From assembly GCA_026874595.1 (NCBI GenBank), contig CM049317.1:60548618-60612617 (forward strand): DNA of 64,000 nucleotides, written 5' to 3'. This document shows, piece after piece, positions 12,271-27,600 of the stretch (position 1 is its first letter; the number at the start of each line of letters is the position of its first letter). Source of the stretch: Sipunculus nudus (taxonomy: Eukaryota; Annelida; Sipuncula; Golfingiida; Sipunculidae). The position numbers and the translations under genes are program-made. Under the pieces are notes generated by a model. The model saw only the letters and a list, made by a program, of their open reading frames with translations. It was not told where the DNA came from and did no database searches.

Positions 12271-15200
12271 GTAAGTGGATCAACTCACATATGGTTAGCC
12301 TTAATTCTGTTTTCTTCCTCACTCATGCCTTATATGGTCTCTGGTGGTAATTACCAGCTTCTGTGGTCTGGCAGTGGAGCACAAGGTTCAAAGCCAAAGA
12401 CCATTAGTTCGAATCTCTCGGAGGAGCGGTGAGATTTTTCACGGTTGACCCCTGTCAAGGGCGAGTGCTTTGCAGGCTTAATGGGGAGACTGTGCCCAAC
12501 ATTCATGTTTCACTCACAAACGAGTGCACCTTTCAGGGCTTCCTCAGTGTTATAACCCAGCAAAAGGAGTTAACATACACCTAGGCCCTGCAAGATTTGA
12601 ACACTGAGGTTGCCAGGTTTATGGCATTTAAGCCCCTGTCATGTAGTCGAAAACGTTAATTGAATTCTGCAGAAGTACATAGTACCTATAGCAAGCATTA
12701 TAAAAATGGAATAGTTATCTCCACCAAAAAAATCTTTAAAAAAAATAATCATTAAAAAAATTATCTCTGGTGTGCCTTGATTAAGAAAGATGGCCTATAT
12801 ATGTCCAGCCTTTTATGGATATACATTTGGAAACTGGGGGAGTGGCCAGTGCCTGCACTTCATAAGATGGTATTTTGGCAGATCATTTAGGTAGTATAGT
12901 TATGATGTGCTAAGGGATTGAATGAGAGCCAATATGTATCACATTTATCACATTTAATATACATTGTGAAAGTACCTGCTGTGACTGATTATATATTTAT
13001 CTGAGGACTGGCAGTATACTATGTTTGACCTTAATACTAACAATTGTTCTAAATAACAGCAAAATAGTAAATGAATCAGCAAACCAAATTCTTTTGTTAC
13101 AAGTTGTATTTAATTTGTCAAATTTTATATACTTTTTTTCAGGACTGCCTGTGCTGTACTTAAAATTTTGGTGGTGTTCCTTCTGATATCTATACATGAT
13201 GTTTACCGTATTTTGTCAGAGCACAAATTAAAATGCTGATGCATATTCTTAATACTCTACAGGCAGAAGAGGCAAACTGGATACAAAACAACATTAAGAA
13301 GAGAATTTGTATCAAGTTTGTTAAGAAAACACAGAGCAACAAGGTCACACAGTAAGTTACTTACCATTTCTTATCTCTGAATTTTATCAGTCATTGCTGG
13401 TATGTCATACCAATATTAGCAGACAGGAGGTTGATCCTGAATTTGAATCAGAATTGAAGGGAAAATTGTATGAATTGCAACTTAATTTTAGAAACTGAAA
13501 TTAAATTTAATTCGAATTGAATTGGAATAGAAGTTCAAGGCATAGATGGAAATAGCTGAAGTGAGGAACAAAATTAATGTTCCAGCTCTCACATTATCCT
13601 TGGATTTTCACAAAACTCCCCTTCTGACAGAGGTTATTTCTACTCAAAACTTATCTTTTCTTGTTGGGCACTGTGGAATGGCCAGCACTACTTGTCTTAC
13701 TTGTCAAACTATAAAATCAAAATTTGTTACATTTCATGGAAACACCTTTTTACATTTTACATATGCATGCTTACAAAATATTACTTATTCCATGAAATCC
13801 TAACCACAAGAAACACCCATTTTAATGTAATTTGCCATGAAACAGTTCCTATTCAATGTACTTGAACCAACTATATAACCCTCTTAATTATATTTATACC
13901 TATTCCATCTGCGTTTATAGTTATCCTCATATATGAGTCTGATTCTGTGCATTCTGATGTTCGTCATTTGCTTTGGACTTAGAGCCATGCAGTGTTGATC
14001 AAGTCAAACCATAATGCCTCCAAATGGGGTCACAATTAAAGCCAGCTATTTACCTGCTTTTCTATAGAATTTATGTGGATTCTGGCTTACTTTGCATACT
14101 TATTAATGAACTTTAGGCAATTTATGTCCATAAAAGATATTAAAAAGCTTCTGTGATGAATGTATGAACTTGTTTATCTACAAGCTGTTAGTAAACACAG
14201 CAATGTTGAACAACTGGAAAACCATGTATCCCAAAGTGGTTGATTGCATATGTGCAGAAGTTTGAAATTTACTCTACTATGAGAACTGCATAGCACCATT
14301 TGCAAAACTCTGGTTCTTCTAGCTTGCTGCTAGATGTCCTTATTGAATGAATATGGATTGTCTTGATGAGTACCCCACATGTTATAAACACATATATAAT
14401 ATATATAAACAAAATGAACACCATTTATTGGCCTATGTTTACATAAGGTTCAAGGGACTATCTTTAGTCAAAATATGTTAGATATCAGAATAGGCCCCTT
14501 TAAGGAGAATGCATGGTGAGCAGATGAAATGCTGCTTGATCTCACACATAATTTTGTGTATCAGCTTACATGGTATTCTACCTAAAAAGTGCAATTTTTT
14601 TTTAATTGTGAATTGAATTTGCACTGAATACTGATGACGTGAGTTAGATTTATATTTTACTCCCAAAACATTTAGTTGAATTAGGATTGAAGTAAAATTT
14701 ATGAATTGGAATTGATTTTGGAAATTGTAACATCTCTATTGACCCCAGGTCTGCCTGTTTTTCAAGTATCCTTAATTATTCCCATTATATTATCACTGAA
14801 CACATTTGTTGTAGAAAATGTATTGATATTGACTTTGCATGAACTGAGCTCATTCTCATTAGTAAATATATGTTTGTATTTAGTAAAAACAAACAGAAGA
14901 TCGTGTAATTTATTTAGGATTGAGCTGTCAGTACTTTCATGGGTGCACTCTGCTCTGCACTTAACTGTGTCTGCATGGGATAATATGACAGACCTACAAT
15001 TTTTTTTATCATAATTTATAGTGGTAATTGATAATTTTTAGGTTGCCTCCAATCCGGGGTTCTGATGATGACCCTAACAGGCCAAATAGGTAATGTGTTG
15101 TCATAATAGTACGGATTAGTCTAGAGCTGTTAAGCTTAGTGTACATATAATGCTACCTCACAGTGCAGACACAAAAATTAGTTCATGTTCTTAAATTTCT

Positions 15201-16324
15201 TAAATTAGGGCTGATGGGTTTCCAAAATTGTTCAGATGTGTGCTCAGTGCAATTTTGTTTACATATAACACTATGTCTTGACCAGATTCTGTGGTCTTGA
15301 GGTAGATCACAGGGCTCCAAGCTTGGAGATCATGACTTTGAATCTCAGCCATGGCAGGGAGATTTATCACAGTCACCCCAACCCAGGGTTAGCAGTAGCA
15401 CCCTGCAGGCTTACTGACAAGACTGTACCCAACAGTTGTTTCATTCACAAATTAGTGCGCCTTTCAGGGATTCCATGATGTTATGACCCAACAATGGATA
15501 TGACACACACCCATATCTCTCAGGAGTGGTACATCGACCCTGGCTGATGCCAGGATTATTGTGTAAGCCTCTGTCAAGTAGTCAGAAATCAGAATGGAAT
15601 TCTGCAAATGTATACATAATACTTAGTTAAGCAAGCATTAAAAATGGAGGTGGTTACTTCTACCAAAACTAATCCTAAAAAAAAATGCCCAAAACTCTGC
15701 GTCTCTGTTACATCTTCATAAGTGATCAAAGACATGTGGCAGACATGGTGTTATGTGTACACTCTTTCTGCAACCTCTCATCAGGTGCCCTGAACTGTTT
15801 TAGGAGTATATTATCAGCAGCCCAAGGTACTGTTATGAGGGTGTTCCTCACTAGTACTATCTTTGCCACCAGGTGTCATCTCTTTGCTTCTTTTTAAGTG
15901 TCAAAATAAAAATTTTCCTGGTTTGAGCTCAGATGGTTTTCAGTCGAGCAATGGTTTGCTGATGAGTCTTTGTCTCTTCTCCATCCAGTCAACAAGCCAA
16001 GAGCTGGACACAAATTTTAAAATTTAACTTTGAACTTATAACAGTAGAAATCTAGCTCTTGGAAACCTGTTATAGCTGTGATAAGAATCAGTTCAGTTAT
16101 TAAAAGATGTTACTAAAAATTAAATGAAATACTTAAATAATTAAATTAGTTAAAATATTTAAAAGAGCTTTAAGATAATTTATAGACTGTATTGCATGGT
16201 CTGTTTCTATCTCTTATTACTAATTTTAAGCACTAAAATAGAATAAATATGTCGTAAAAAAGGGGGTGCCTGTTAGTGGAAGGTATTAGATAGACAAATT
16301 TTACTGCACTTCTATACATATAAG

Positions 16325-16399
<75 letters not shown>

Positions 16400-19300
16400 T
16401 CAAAATACAGCTTGCTGCCTCTCTGTATTAGATTTCAGTACCCTTGGGTCATAGATTTTATTACTTACCATATGGCTTTGTATATCAGTAATCATGATAT
16501 ACAATTACTGAGCATTATAACAGCTTATTGCATTACTATACTGGCTTTCACTGGGTCTGAGTTAAGTTACAGATAATAGTAGTTACCCTATGTCTGTGTA
16601 TATAAATAATGATATACAAGTACTGCCTGATGATTAAAACAGCTTGTTGTATTACTGTACCTGGTTTCACTACCCCTTGGTTAAGTTGTAGATCATACAT
16701 GCAGGTAGTACTTACCATATGGCTGTGTAATGAGGTACATTAATTTAATATCATAGACAAATTTGTGGCCTAACTTTCCTCTCCACTCTATGTCCACATG
16801 TAGTCTCATGTTATATTTTATCAAAATATTTTTTTTTTTGCTGATTGTGCCCATAATTTTTTTTCAGGGATTGATTATATTCTGCGGAGGTCATTTTTTT
16901 TATCTTTATACACAAATCTTACCAACATTTATATTTTTTTTCCCAGTAGAATCTGTTGTTTATCATTTTATTTTTCATGTGATATTTGTCCCTTACCACT
17001 TTCAGTGGCCTGTTTCTCAAATTACATGGTTCATGTTTCTAGATGGTTTTATTTGAAGATTATGTATGGTAGTGTTGGAAATCAGTTGTAATTTCATGAT
17101 CGATCATCAGTAACAATTGGTTTTCCTCAAATGACCAATAATCAGAATAAATGGGATATTTAGGGGTAAGAAATTCCTAAAATGTACAGACCTGTACATT
17201 TTCTCAATTTAAAGATGATAAACCCAGTTGGGTATAGATTTACTAACATACAAAGCTGTCACAAAATGCCTTAGATCTAAGAAATAATCCCTTCACCCAA
17301 CTTCTTCGAGCCAAAGGTGCTCAGCTGGCCAAATAATGCAATGGTGTGGTATGTCTGTGCGTTGGATGCAAGAAATCTGTTGTTTACACACAGCAGCCCC
17401 TTGGGATGAGCTACATCATGGTTCATACAAATGCACTTAAAAATGACAAAATAGCCATTTTAATTGAAAATGACGACGTATTATACCAAAGCCACTTATA
17501 TCCTGTTGCCATACAAGGTTATGAAAACAGCGTTCAGGGTGAACTATAAAGAATAAAATTTCAGATACAATGTTTACTAAAGGATGTGCACTAAATAAGA
17601 TGAAAAAACATGGACCTGATGGGTACAGCTGATTTTTATGCAAAATGAGAATGCTTCTTTAACTTGCAATAGGTTTATATGTTTGCTAATATATATGTAA
17701 TACATTTATGGCCTATACATGTGTGTAGAAGCCTTATGGTATAGGCCTTATGTTATAAGTTAGTAGTAAACACAGAATTTTCTAGAGTTTGCTCACATGA
17801 ATTAAATGTACATCTACAATTCCTCATCAGAAAACCAAAGTTATGTAACTTTGTAATCAATTATGACACTGTGAGATCAATGATCAGATGGTAATTAGCT
17901 CAGCTGACTATAAGTCATCTGAGCTGAAGTCGTGGTCCATTGTCCGTCGTCTGTCCGTCCGTCCGTCTGTCCGTCTGGATGTCCGTCTGTAAGACTGGCA
18001 CGTTTCGACACTGTTCGACCTACGAATCTGAAATTCAGCATACAGTTAGATGTCCCAAAAATCTCCTACCATGCCGAAAATTGGGTCAATAGGACTACGT
18101 TCCTTCGAAATATTAAAGAAAAGGAATTCAGGACTGCCTAATATCAAAACCACTCATCTGGTTTTCTTCATATTTACCATAAGTATTCCTCTATATAGTT
18201 CCTATGTACATGCCAGAAATTAAGTCAGTATTTTTTAATTTAAAAAAGTTATGGGCCCAAACATAATGGAGTTCGTAAAAAAATCAGGAAGTTATTTGGT
18301 CACTTAAGACCAAAAGTGTTAAAGGTAGGGACTTTTTTTCAGTAATACAACTTTAATTAATCAAAATTTAATTGTATACAAAAAATTAGATCAAAATCTG
18401 TTAAATTTTTTTAAATATTGGCAAAAATATAAAATTGGTACCTTAAATTTTGCCCAACTTTGGCCACGGCACGTTTTTTTCCTGTAAGTACTGTGGATTT
18501 AATTTTCACAGCATGTACATATATATAAACTTAAATGCATTATTCCCTTGAAAGTGAAATAAAGGTATTAGTTTATTCTTTCCACTTGCCTGTCCATCTG
18601 TAAATTTTCATATGCATCACAGTATCTCAAAATTATTACTGTTTTTCTTCATGACAGTCTTGTCAGAGTATTAGTTTGCAATCATATATTTAGAACTTTA
18701 CTATAACCAAGTGGGAGGGCCCCTTTCCTCCTAGCTTTTCATATTCTTATATAAATGAAAATCATTACAATAGAATATTTCTACATCCACCTTCGTGCTG
18801 CCCTCACTTTTCCCTTCTCCGAACCCCATCCCAAAGTCAGCCTCAGTAAGCAAGAACAAGATCAGTGAATCAGATATATTCATACTTTAATATTTTGTAT
18901 AACTATTCATCCATAGGTACATATGTACATGCCAGAAATTATTTCAATATTGTGTTATATGTAGACATAGTGGGCTTCACAATAATGTACCTTGTCAAGA
19001 CTAAAGAGATATTGTGTCATACAGTCACAAATTCATAAAACACTTCATCAGCATAGTTAATCATAACATCATATCTGTCAAATTGAAAGCTTGCAGACTA
19101 CCATACACTTTAGATCCTTCAACAAATAGCCTTATCATCATTCTACTACTGCTTATTACTGCTGTCATTGCATTCATATTTGCTCAAATATATCACAATT
19201 TTCAACCCCTCCTAAATAAATAAAAATAAACCACTATATTTTACTCTATTAATCCATCAGTCAGGTAATTTCATTTATCATTTACTCACATATTACATTA

Positions 19301-21589
19301 CGTTCCTTTATAATAGCCCAACATGTCCATGATATTCATAAGCTTTCTCGACTCAATATAGTATCACAGTGGAGAAACATTTATAGTCCAATCACGATCA
19401 GCTGAGCGCCATGACCCATGGGTCCCTTGTTTTTTGTAAAGATTCTACACCAGGTGATCGATCATTGATTTTAACAGATCATCAGCCCATCACTAATGTT
19501 TAGTGCCTTTTCCTTAGTATTTTCAATGACTGTTTTGTTCATGTCAAACCATAATTTCCATTCAGATTACCAATTATTACAAGTCCATTAATAAAATGTT
19601 GTTAAGAAACAGGTTGACACGGAGGGTGAAATGAGCCCACTTGTCATTTAAATTTATCCCTTTTGTACTCCTGCAATACTTACACTTAAAGCTGTTTTGC
19701 AAATTCATTTGTAGGACAAATTTTGCTTTATGCTTCATTTAACATAAAATAACTCCTATAATAGTCTTTTGAAGGGCTTAACATTATTATATTGCCTAAT
19801 CAGCATATATATTAGTGATGCTTGCTGCACTACTAAACCCAAGATGTATGTCGTTAGCTCTCTTATATTACTCAAACCTCTTACAAAACTCTTACAGAAA
19901 TGTAGTGTACCAACATGCACCTTCTCTTATTCTTAAAATTAGTTACATGTTCAATATTACCAAGAAATATCTTTTTAGAAAGATTTTTTTGTTTTAATTT
20001 TGCTTAAGTTAGATAAACAATCATTTACTCATTTTTCTCATACTTATCCTACAGTCCATGCTAAATCAAAGTAATTTAATTTTACTGTTTTATTTCATGA
20101 ACACCTTTCTTAAATTAGCACTGCTGAGGCTGAGAAGTTTAACATTGTTCAGTAAACTTCATGGCATACTACATGTTCAGATATTTTTTAATCTCTCAGT
20201 TTTTAAAAGCTTTTCTTATGTAAGATCTCAATAATTTCAGGTTCTCGTTTCCATAGTACACAATATACAGTGGAATGTTGCATTAGGACCACCTGGCTGT
20301 GATGACCACCCCAGGTATGCAACCACACTTTTTGGTCCTGACAATGTGATCATCATAAAACCTCCCATTAACAGGACCACCCCAATAATATGACCACTTT
20401 TGCTGGTCCCACACTAGTGTTCAGGCCAGTGAGATTCCACTATATTCATTAGAAAACTTTTTCATGAGTAGGTGAATTGACTGATGTAGAGCAGGGGACC
20501 TCGTTGTGTAAAGATGACCTTTGCATGTAACCTTGACCTTAAAAAATGGTCATGTGACCTTGACCTGCAAGATGACCATCACATTTGTGTACCCTTTACC
20601 ATTACAGGGACCCAATCTGCCACTGCGGACATAAACGTAGCAAGCACCTCCAGGAAGCTTTTGATAATGCGGAAAATTGCAGAGATGGCGTGTGGAAGGC
20701 TGCAGACCACACCAAACCAGTGCCAACAGATGCGTTTGGAGAGATGGAGTTTGTGGGGTATGCTGGCAGGACAGGAAAGGTAAATAAGAAAAAAATGTGG
20801 TAGATGTGAGAGTTTATTAACTTTAAATAGCATATTACCCGTAGTTGTGCAGGGATACATGGAACAGGTCCACAGCTACATGAAGGGGTACCAGCTGACC
20901 AAGGGCCGAGTTTACTTCCTTGTCACATACAGTGTAGCTTCTGATACACCTTTCTAAAATTATAATCAGATTCCTCAAAATTGATCATAAAAATATGGAA
21001 AATGAAATGAAATCTGTCCTGTCTTTTCTGTCTATTCATTAACAATCCATCATATGTTTTGTGAAAATGTACAAGTTGTTGTGTCTATATCTACCAAGGT
21101 ATCAGTACAGCCCGTTAAATTACAGCATTGTACCCGTGCCTATTGTTTTGGCAGGTGTGTGGGACTTCATTCATGACATTTTATTTGCGATAATTTTGTT
21201 TCAGATTTGAAATTTTTTTGTTTTGTTTTTGTAATTTTTTGTTGTTGTAAAATTGTCTAAATATTGTGCTGTGTGGCTTTGATTTTTAGTTTTTAGACAA
21301 TATTAGACTTCTTTCTTGTAACTTTTCCATTAAATCCAGCCAGAGTGGCAGCACTGCTAGTTCTTCCTGGCACTTTTTATAACTACTTATTTTTTGTTTT
21401 CTCGCCAGTACATCCGTGTAGACAACAAGGCAGACATGGACACAATGCTGTCGCTGCTGATGAACGTCTGGAAGCTCGACAAACCCAACCTCCTCATCTC
21501 CATCACAGGGGGCGCCAAAAACTTTCACATGAAGCCAAGACTCAAAGAGGTGTTCAGGAGGGGCCTTGTCAAAATTGCCTCAGGCACAG

Positions 21590-21655
<66 letters not shown>

Positions 21656-24600
21656 TAGTGGTAGGAATAGGTTGTAAAATTTCCTGCTTAGGCTGAAAAA
21701 AATAAAAGGTATGAGTCTCAGGCACCGCCTGCATCAATTTTAAACCCCCGTATAAAAATTTTGATTTTCAATAGAAACTTACCAATTTTGAGCTCCAGCC
21801 GCTGGGACATTTCTTTCAAGAGGATAAAATATACAATTTTGATAAAATTCCCTTTGTTTTGTAGTGCTTTCACTTGTTTAGCAAAAAAATCTGTTATTAT
21901 CATGCTTTTCCTTCATCATATGACATATTTATCGAAACATACAAAAAAGGTAAAAAAAATTGCCTGCTTCCATTGATTTCTGGAAAATAGTGCCTGAGAA
22001 ATATATCTTATTGTTTTTGGCCTTACTCAGCAATTTTTCAGACATTTTATACATAATTTTATATATATATATATCTGTATTCCCCAGGTGCATGGATCAT
22101 CACAGGAGGTAGTAACGCTGGTGTCATGAAACATGTTGGGGAGGCTGTACGGGAATACTCACAGGCCGGTGGATCTAAACACAGAGTGGTCGCCATAGGT
22201 GTCGCCACCTGGGGCTGTGTCAGCAACAAAGATCAACTGATTAGCCCACAGGTACAGTTATTGAAATGTGATTTAAACCACACAGTACACCCCAAAAACA
22301 GGATTACTCTTAACACTGATATAGAATGCATTAGCAAGAAAGAACATGGGAACAGGCTTCCTGGGTCTAAGGGTAAAGCACAGGACTCAAAGCCAGGAGA
22401 TTGTGAGTTCAAATCCTAGCCGAAGTAAGATTTTCACATTTGGCCCCCACCTTTATATAGGGTGAGCTCTGCAGGCTTCGTGGGGAGCCTGTGCCAAACA
22501 GTTGTGTTTCACTCACAAAAGAGAGTATCTTTTATAAAATTCCTTGGTGTTACACACCCAGGGCGAGCAGGTGCAGTAGTCACCAGGCTTGGTTAACATC
22601 AGGATATAATATTTGGAAGCAATTGTGATACTGCCCTGACATGTAGTCCAAGAATAACGGGTAAAGTTTGTTGGCCTTTACACCTGAGCCTACTGGCTCA
22701 TCAGGCCAGAGCTTATCCCAATTTCTGTGGCATGGAGTGACTAATTATAAGGAATTAATCTCCTCTAGGATGGGACACTAGTTCATCACAGATTACCTTC
22801 CCAGTATTTACTGTTACCCATTTCTTCTGCAGGGTGGACAGAGGCACACTTGAGGTCAGGACCTTGCCCTAGGGTCTTTGCCCCTACTTACACCATCGCC
22901 CCCACCTACACCACCACCTCTCACTTACACCACCGCCCCCACTTACACCACTGCCCCCCACTTTCACCACCGCCCATGCACATAGTCCAAAACTGGAATG
23001 GAATTCTGCAGATTTACTTATAGCATTAAAAAATTAAGATGGTCACCAAAAAAATATGTAAAAAAATATTGCAGTATTTGAACCTTCACAAACAAAGTTT
23101 ATTCACAGTTAATTGGTGTGCAAGTGATACAAATTAAGTGATCAATTTGTTCATAAAAGGCATCATTGTCTACAGAAAAAAAGACCCAGTGTAAAAATGT
23201 GTGTTTTATTAGTAAAAAAGGCTCAAAAACAAAGAACTATCTTGACAGGTTGTAGAGTCTTTTGAAAGGAATATCATACTATATCAAACTTATGAAAAAT
23301 TTAAAATGTTTTGTTTTTACAGGGTATGTGGCCGGCACAGTACCGACACATAGATGCTGGGAGGGGACACAGCCCCCTCGACTACAACCACTCCCATTTC
23401 ATTCTGGTTGATAACGGCACACAGCATCAGTATGGCGTGGAAATCCCATTCCGAGCTCTGATGGAGTACACAGTCTCCAAGATGAAGACAGACACAGGCA
23501 CAAGTAGGTTACTCCAAAAAATGTAAAAACATTTCAAGTCAAATCTATTTCCAAATCTTATGATCTGTCCCTCGTAGGGGTTCCCATTGATTTTTGGCAA
23601 TATTTATACTTGATAAATCGCCAGTTTATTTTGAAAAATTACCTGACAGTCAGTTAGCCAGGTTGTTTGGTACTAATTGCCCTCGCTAGAAAGGTACTGT
23701 GGTTGCCTCTTTGTTCGCGAGGGTTATAATTTCGCGATATTCGGGAATGGGAAATAATCACGAAAATGAAACCCTCGGGAATAATTGGCCAATGGATTAC
23801 CTCCTTCTTATTTAATGTAGCCAATATTTGTATGGGAATAGATTAGATCAATGAGAATTGTTATAATAAGTTACATCCATGCAGGTATAGGGAAAACGTT
23901 CCCCTTAATTTGAACTTAACTACCTGTGCTTTGTGTTCGGGCCCATCGTTATATGAGAAAAATATCACAAACTCATGACTTATTCTCATTTTATAACACA
24001 CATAGGTATGGCTTTACCAAATATTTGGGTTCTGGTGAGATTGCGAAAATGAAACCCTCGCGAAACATTAAAAATTGAAAAATCGCGAAATTTCAGCCTC
24101 GCGAATATGAAGCCAACCACAGTATGTATTCAGGTGTGTGTGTGTGTTTGTTCACTACATAACTCCCACAGTTATGAAATGTGCATCTGTGTGTGTGTGT
24201 ATGCATTCATCCCCCTTCTTGTGTGTGAGTGTGTGTTTGTTAACAACATAACTCACACATCCATGAATGTAATCTCATGAAATATTCAGGTCATTTCGGG
24301 AATGGGCCAATAAAGAATTGATTAGATTTTGGTGTGGATCCAGCTCATGATCCAGATTCAGGAATGTCATTAAGGCATACATTTATTCACAAATGTATAG
24401 TCACTTTACCACAAATGTTATTACACCTCAAATGAACCTAGAAATATGGGTTGAATAAGTGAATGCAAACAGGTTTTGGAACATCCCATAAAAGGGATCC
24501 CCCACATGGCAGAGGCTTGCATTCCTTAGAATGCAGATTTCTAGTGTATAAGGAAGCCATCACTGTACCTTAAAAATAATTTGAATGAAACAGCTAATTA

Positions 24601-27600
24601 AAGATACGGATAAACATTTTATTTTTTGTCACAACATGATGTGAAATGGCAAGGCCAGGGACAGATCAGGTGTTGATTGGATGATTGGAGTATTTGGTAC
24701 GATAAATATGATAAAATACATCATCAGATAAAAAAACACCATCCTGTGCTGTCACTGCAAGAGATAACATCCAGAAAGTTGCAAAGTATACTGCCTGGCT
24801 TCTGTCTCATATATTGTATATTTTTCAATTTGCCACCAGACACCATGTTTCTGAACATAGCTCATGTTTTATTTATTCTTCCACCAGGTGGCGTGTCAGT
24901 GCCTGTGGTGTGCGTGCTGGTGGAGGGTGGACCAGGGTCTCTGCAGACAGTTAAGGATGCCATACAGAACAACACACCTTGTGTCATTGTGGAGGTGAAG
25001 TTTATTATTTGATTGGAATAGTGCAAAACCTTATCACTGGTTTTTATACGCCCGTCATATGATGGGAGTATTATAGTAAACCCACCGTCCATATGTCCTG
25101 CTGTCTGTCTATACGTCTGTCTTGCAGTCAATCCATCTGTCCGTTTACTTTCAGTGTCGCCGTGAAAACTTACCATGGCTTTGATGGATTTTCACGAAAC
25201 TCAGCAAAACTACTTGCCAACAGATTTATCTCACCCTAGTTAGATTATTGGCAACATTCACGCAAGTTTGATAAGGTCACAGGCCACTAGGCTACTTTGT
25301 TGTGTCGCGCAATAACTTATGAAAAATAGGAAGGATATTGATAAAACTCATTAAAAAATGTTAATCAGTAAAATATCTTGCCCAAGTTTGATTTCCAGCA
25401 AAATCCATGCATATTTTATGAGGTCAGAGATCACTTTGGAGGCACCTTGAATTGGTGACTTATCAAAAATCCTATGGATTTTCATTAAACTCATTATACA
25501 TAATTACCACTACAGTTTCTCACCTGAATAACCTTCTTATCAAAATTAACCCATATTTAATAAGGTCAGAGGTCACCAGATACACGACTGGCATATTATG
25601 CACGTTTGCAGTGCCCTTGTTTAGGTATACTTTAGGTTAAATTAGAACCTGTCTGAAAGATCACCTATCTAATAAGATCACCTGTGATTTTAAAACCACT
25701 TTTGGCCAGTCTCATGGGTGGTCTTACCACTCAGGTTTCACTGTATACTGAAAAGAGGGTATAAGTTATATTTTTTTTATTAATGTACCTTTACATATCT
25801 AATTCACATGGATGAAATAAATGAGACTAGAAAATTTTAACAGAGTCTAACATATTAGTGGAGTTTATCAGATTTACAGCTTTTGGTGTGTAGATCTGTA
25901 ATTACTGGTTGATGGCACTTGTCTACACCCAAAATTTTATTTAAATTTCCATATTTAATTAAATCCACTGAATCCTTGTAGGAGACTAGCATGCAGTGGA
26001 GAGGTCTTGTCCACCTTTTCCATAAACTTAAAACTCTGTCATGATGAGCAAACCTATCAGCTTTAAAGAGCCTAATTACATTAAATGACATACTTATCCC
26101 ACATAACTTCCACTGATCATGATTGCCAGTTACAATAAAACGTCAATAAAAAAATTACAAAAAGAAAAGAATAAGATAAGTACAACATCACCAGGAGTTA
26201 TGCACTGTCTGTAGGATTGGTCAATTGACCACACTTATCAACTTTAACCTACCAGATTTGACTGATAAAATTTCAATATTTATAGATTTAAAGAGAAAGA
26301 TTATTGTTTGTTTTCATTAATCTTGTGCAGTAAAAACATCCACTCTAGCAGTGCATCAGATTTATCCCCATATAGTTGTATATTTTCAACTATATTGGCT
26401 TCAAATATACATGATTTGATAATTACAGGGATCTGGTCGAGCCGCTGATGTACTTGCCTTTGCCTATGCTAACTCCAGAGAGGAAGAAATTGAGGTCATT
26501 GACAAATTTGGAAGAAAACAGAAAAGGTAAATTAACATTTAAATAACAACAAATGTACACAATTTTTTATGTGTTAAGAATATGGGAATTTCTTTTTGAT
26601 ACAGTACTGCATGTATAATGTGAGAACTTTTATCACAAGCAGATTCGCTGCTTCTAGAGATAGCAGGTTAGGATTTTTGTCTTAAATTATTTTGCCACAT
26701 CATACTAGGTAATACTTTTTAGCTCAGCTGACTATAAGTCATCTGAGCTATAGTGGTGGTCCTTTGTCCGTCTGTCTGTCTGTTAACAGGGCACGTTTTA
26801 AAACCGTTGGATCTACGATTCCAAAATTTTGCATACCTTTAGATGTCCCCAAAATCTCCTACCATACCGATAATTGGGTCATTAGGACTTCCTTCCTTCG
26901 AGATATTAAGGAAAAACCTCCGTTTTATTACGTAAACATAATTGTGAGCTGTTTCTGTATTAATGAGAATTTTCTCTGTTAAAGTTTATACGCCAGAGTA
27001 AGCCAACTGAAAATTTTCCCTTATTGGGCCTATTATCGCCCATCCCGCCTCGTTTCCGTGTATCTAGGTCACACTTCCGCTTCCTGTAATCATATTTTTT
27101 CTTCTGGCGTCAGCCATGATGGACGTGTGATCCCGCGCTGCGAGATTCGTCCACTGTTTGGTTTGTACGGTCGAGTTTGCCAACTGACTGTAAGTTGTGT
27201 TTCTTTTCCCTTGCCTGCCATGGAGAACCCCACTTACTCTGTCTCTTGTGGTTCAGTAATCCCGGTTTGGGATTCCCATCCCACTTGTTTCCATTGCCGC
27301 ACAAACAATGACTCCTGCCAGGGTCCGGCAGATCCTTGTTTTTATTGCCAAACCTGGACTTCAGACAAGTGGGCTTTGTTCCATGATTGGTCTCATTCCC
27401 CAGTAGTTGGGGGGTTCCCCCTCCACGATTCCTTTGTCTGGCCCCGTGGTTGTCTCCGGGGGGGGTGGGGGGGGGGGGGTGGGTGGGGGGGGGGAGCCTA
27501 CCCTGGGTGACTGCAACACGCCCGTGTTGCGTTCCCAGTCTGTTACTGCCGGTCCTGTTTCCTCACCAGTAGTTTCGACAGTAAAGTCGTTTCTTTCTCA

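Noticed and set aside
12400-12430. tRNA gene (B-box-like gttcgaatc)
   Set aside because: Body and tail recur in four copies and no cloverleaf could be drawn; it is a SINE head.
14706-15014. 102-codon frame in intron 2
   Set aside because: Leucine/serine-rich, no recognisable domain, no acceptor or donor consistent with the TRPM frame.
16763-17056. 97-codon hydrophobic frame that could look like a membrane protein
   Set aside because: T-rich DNA gives phenylalanine/isoleucine-rich chance frames; no splice signals, motif or codon pattern support it.
21345-21737. Frames containing a long YIYIYI tract
   Set aside because: Translation of the TA microsatellite after exon 4; only 21409-21589 on the + strand is coding.
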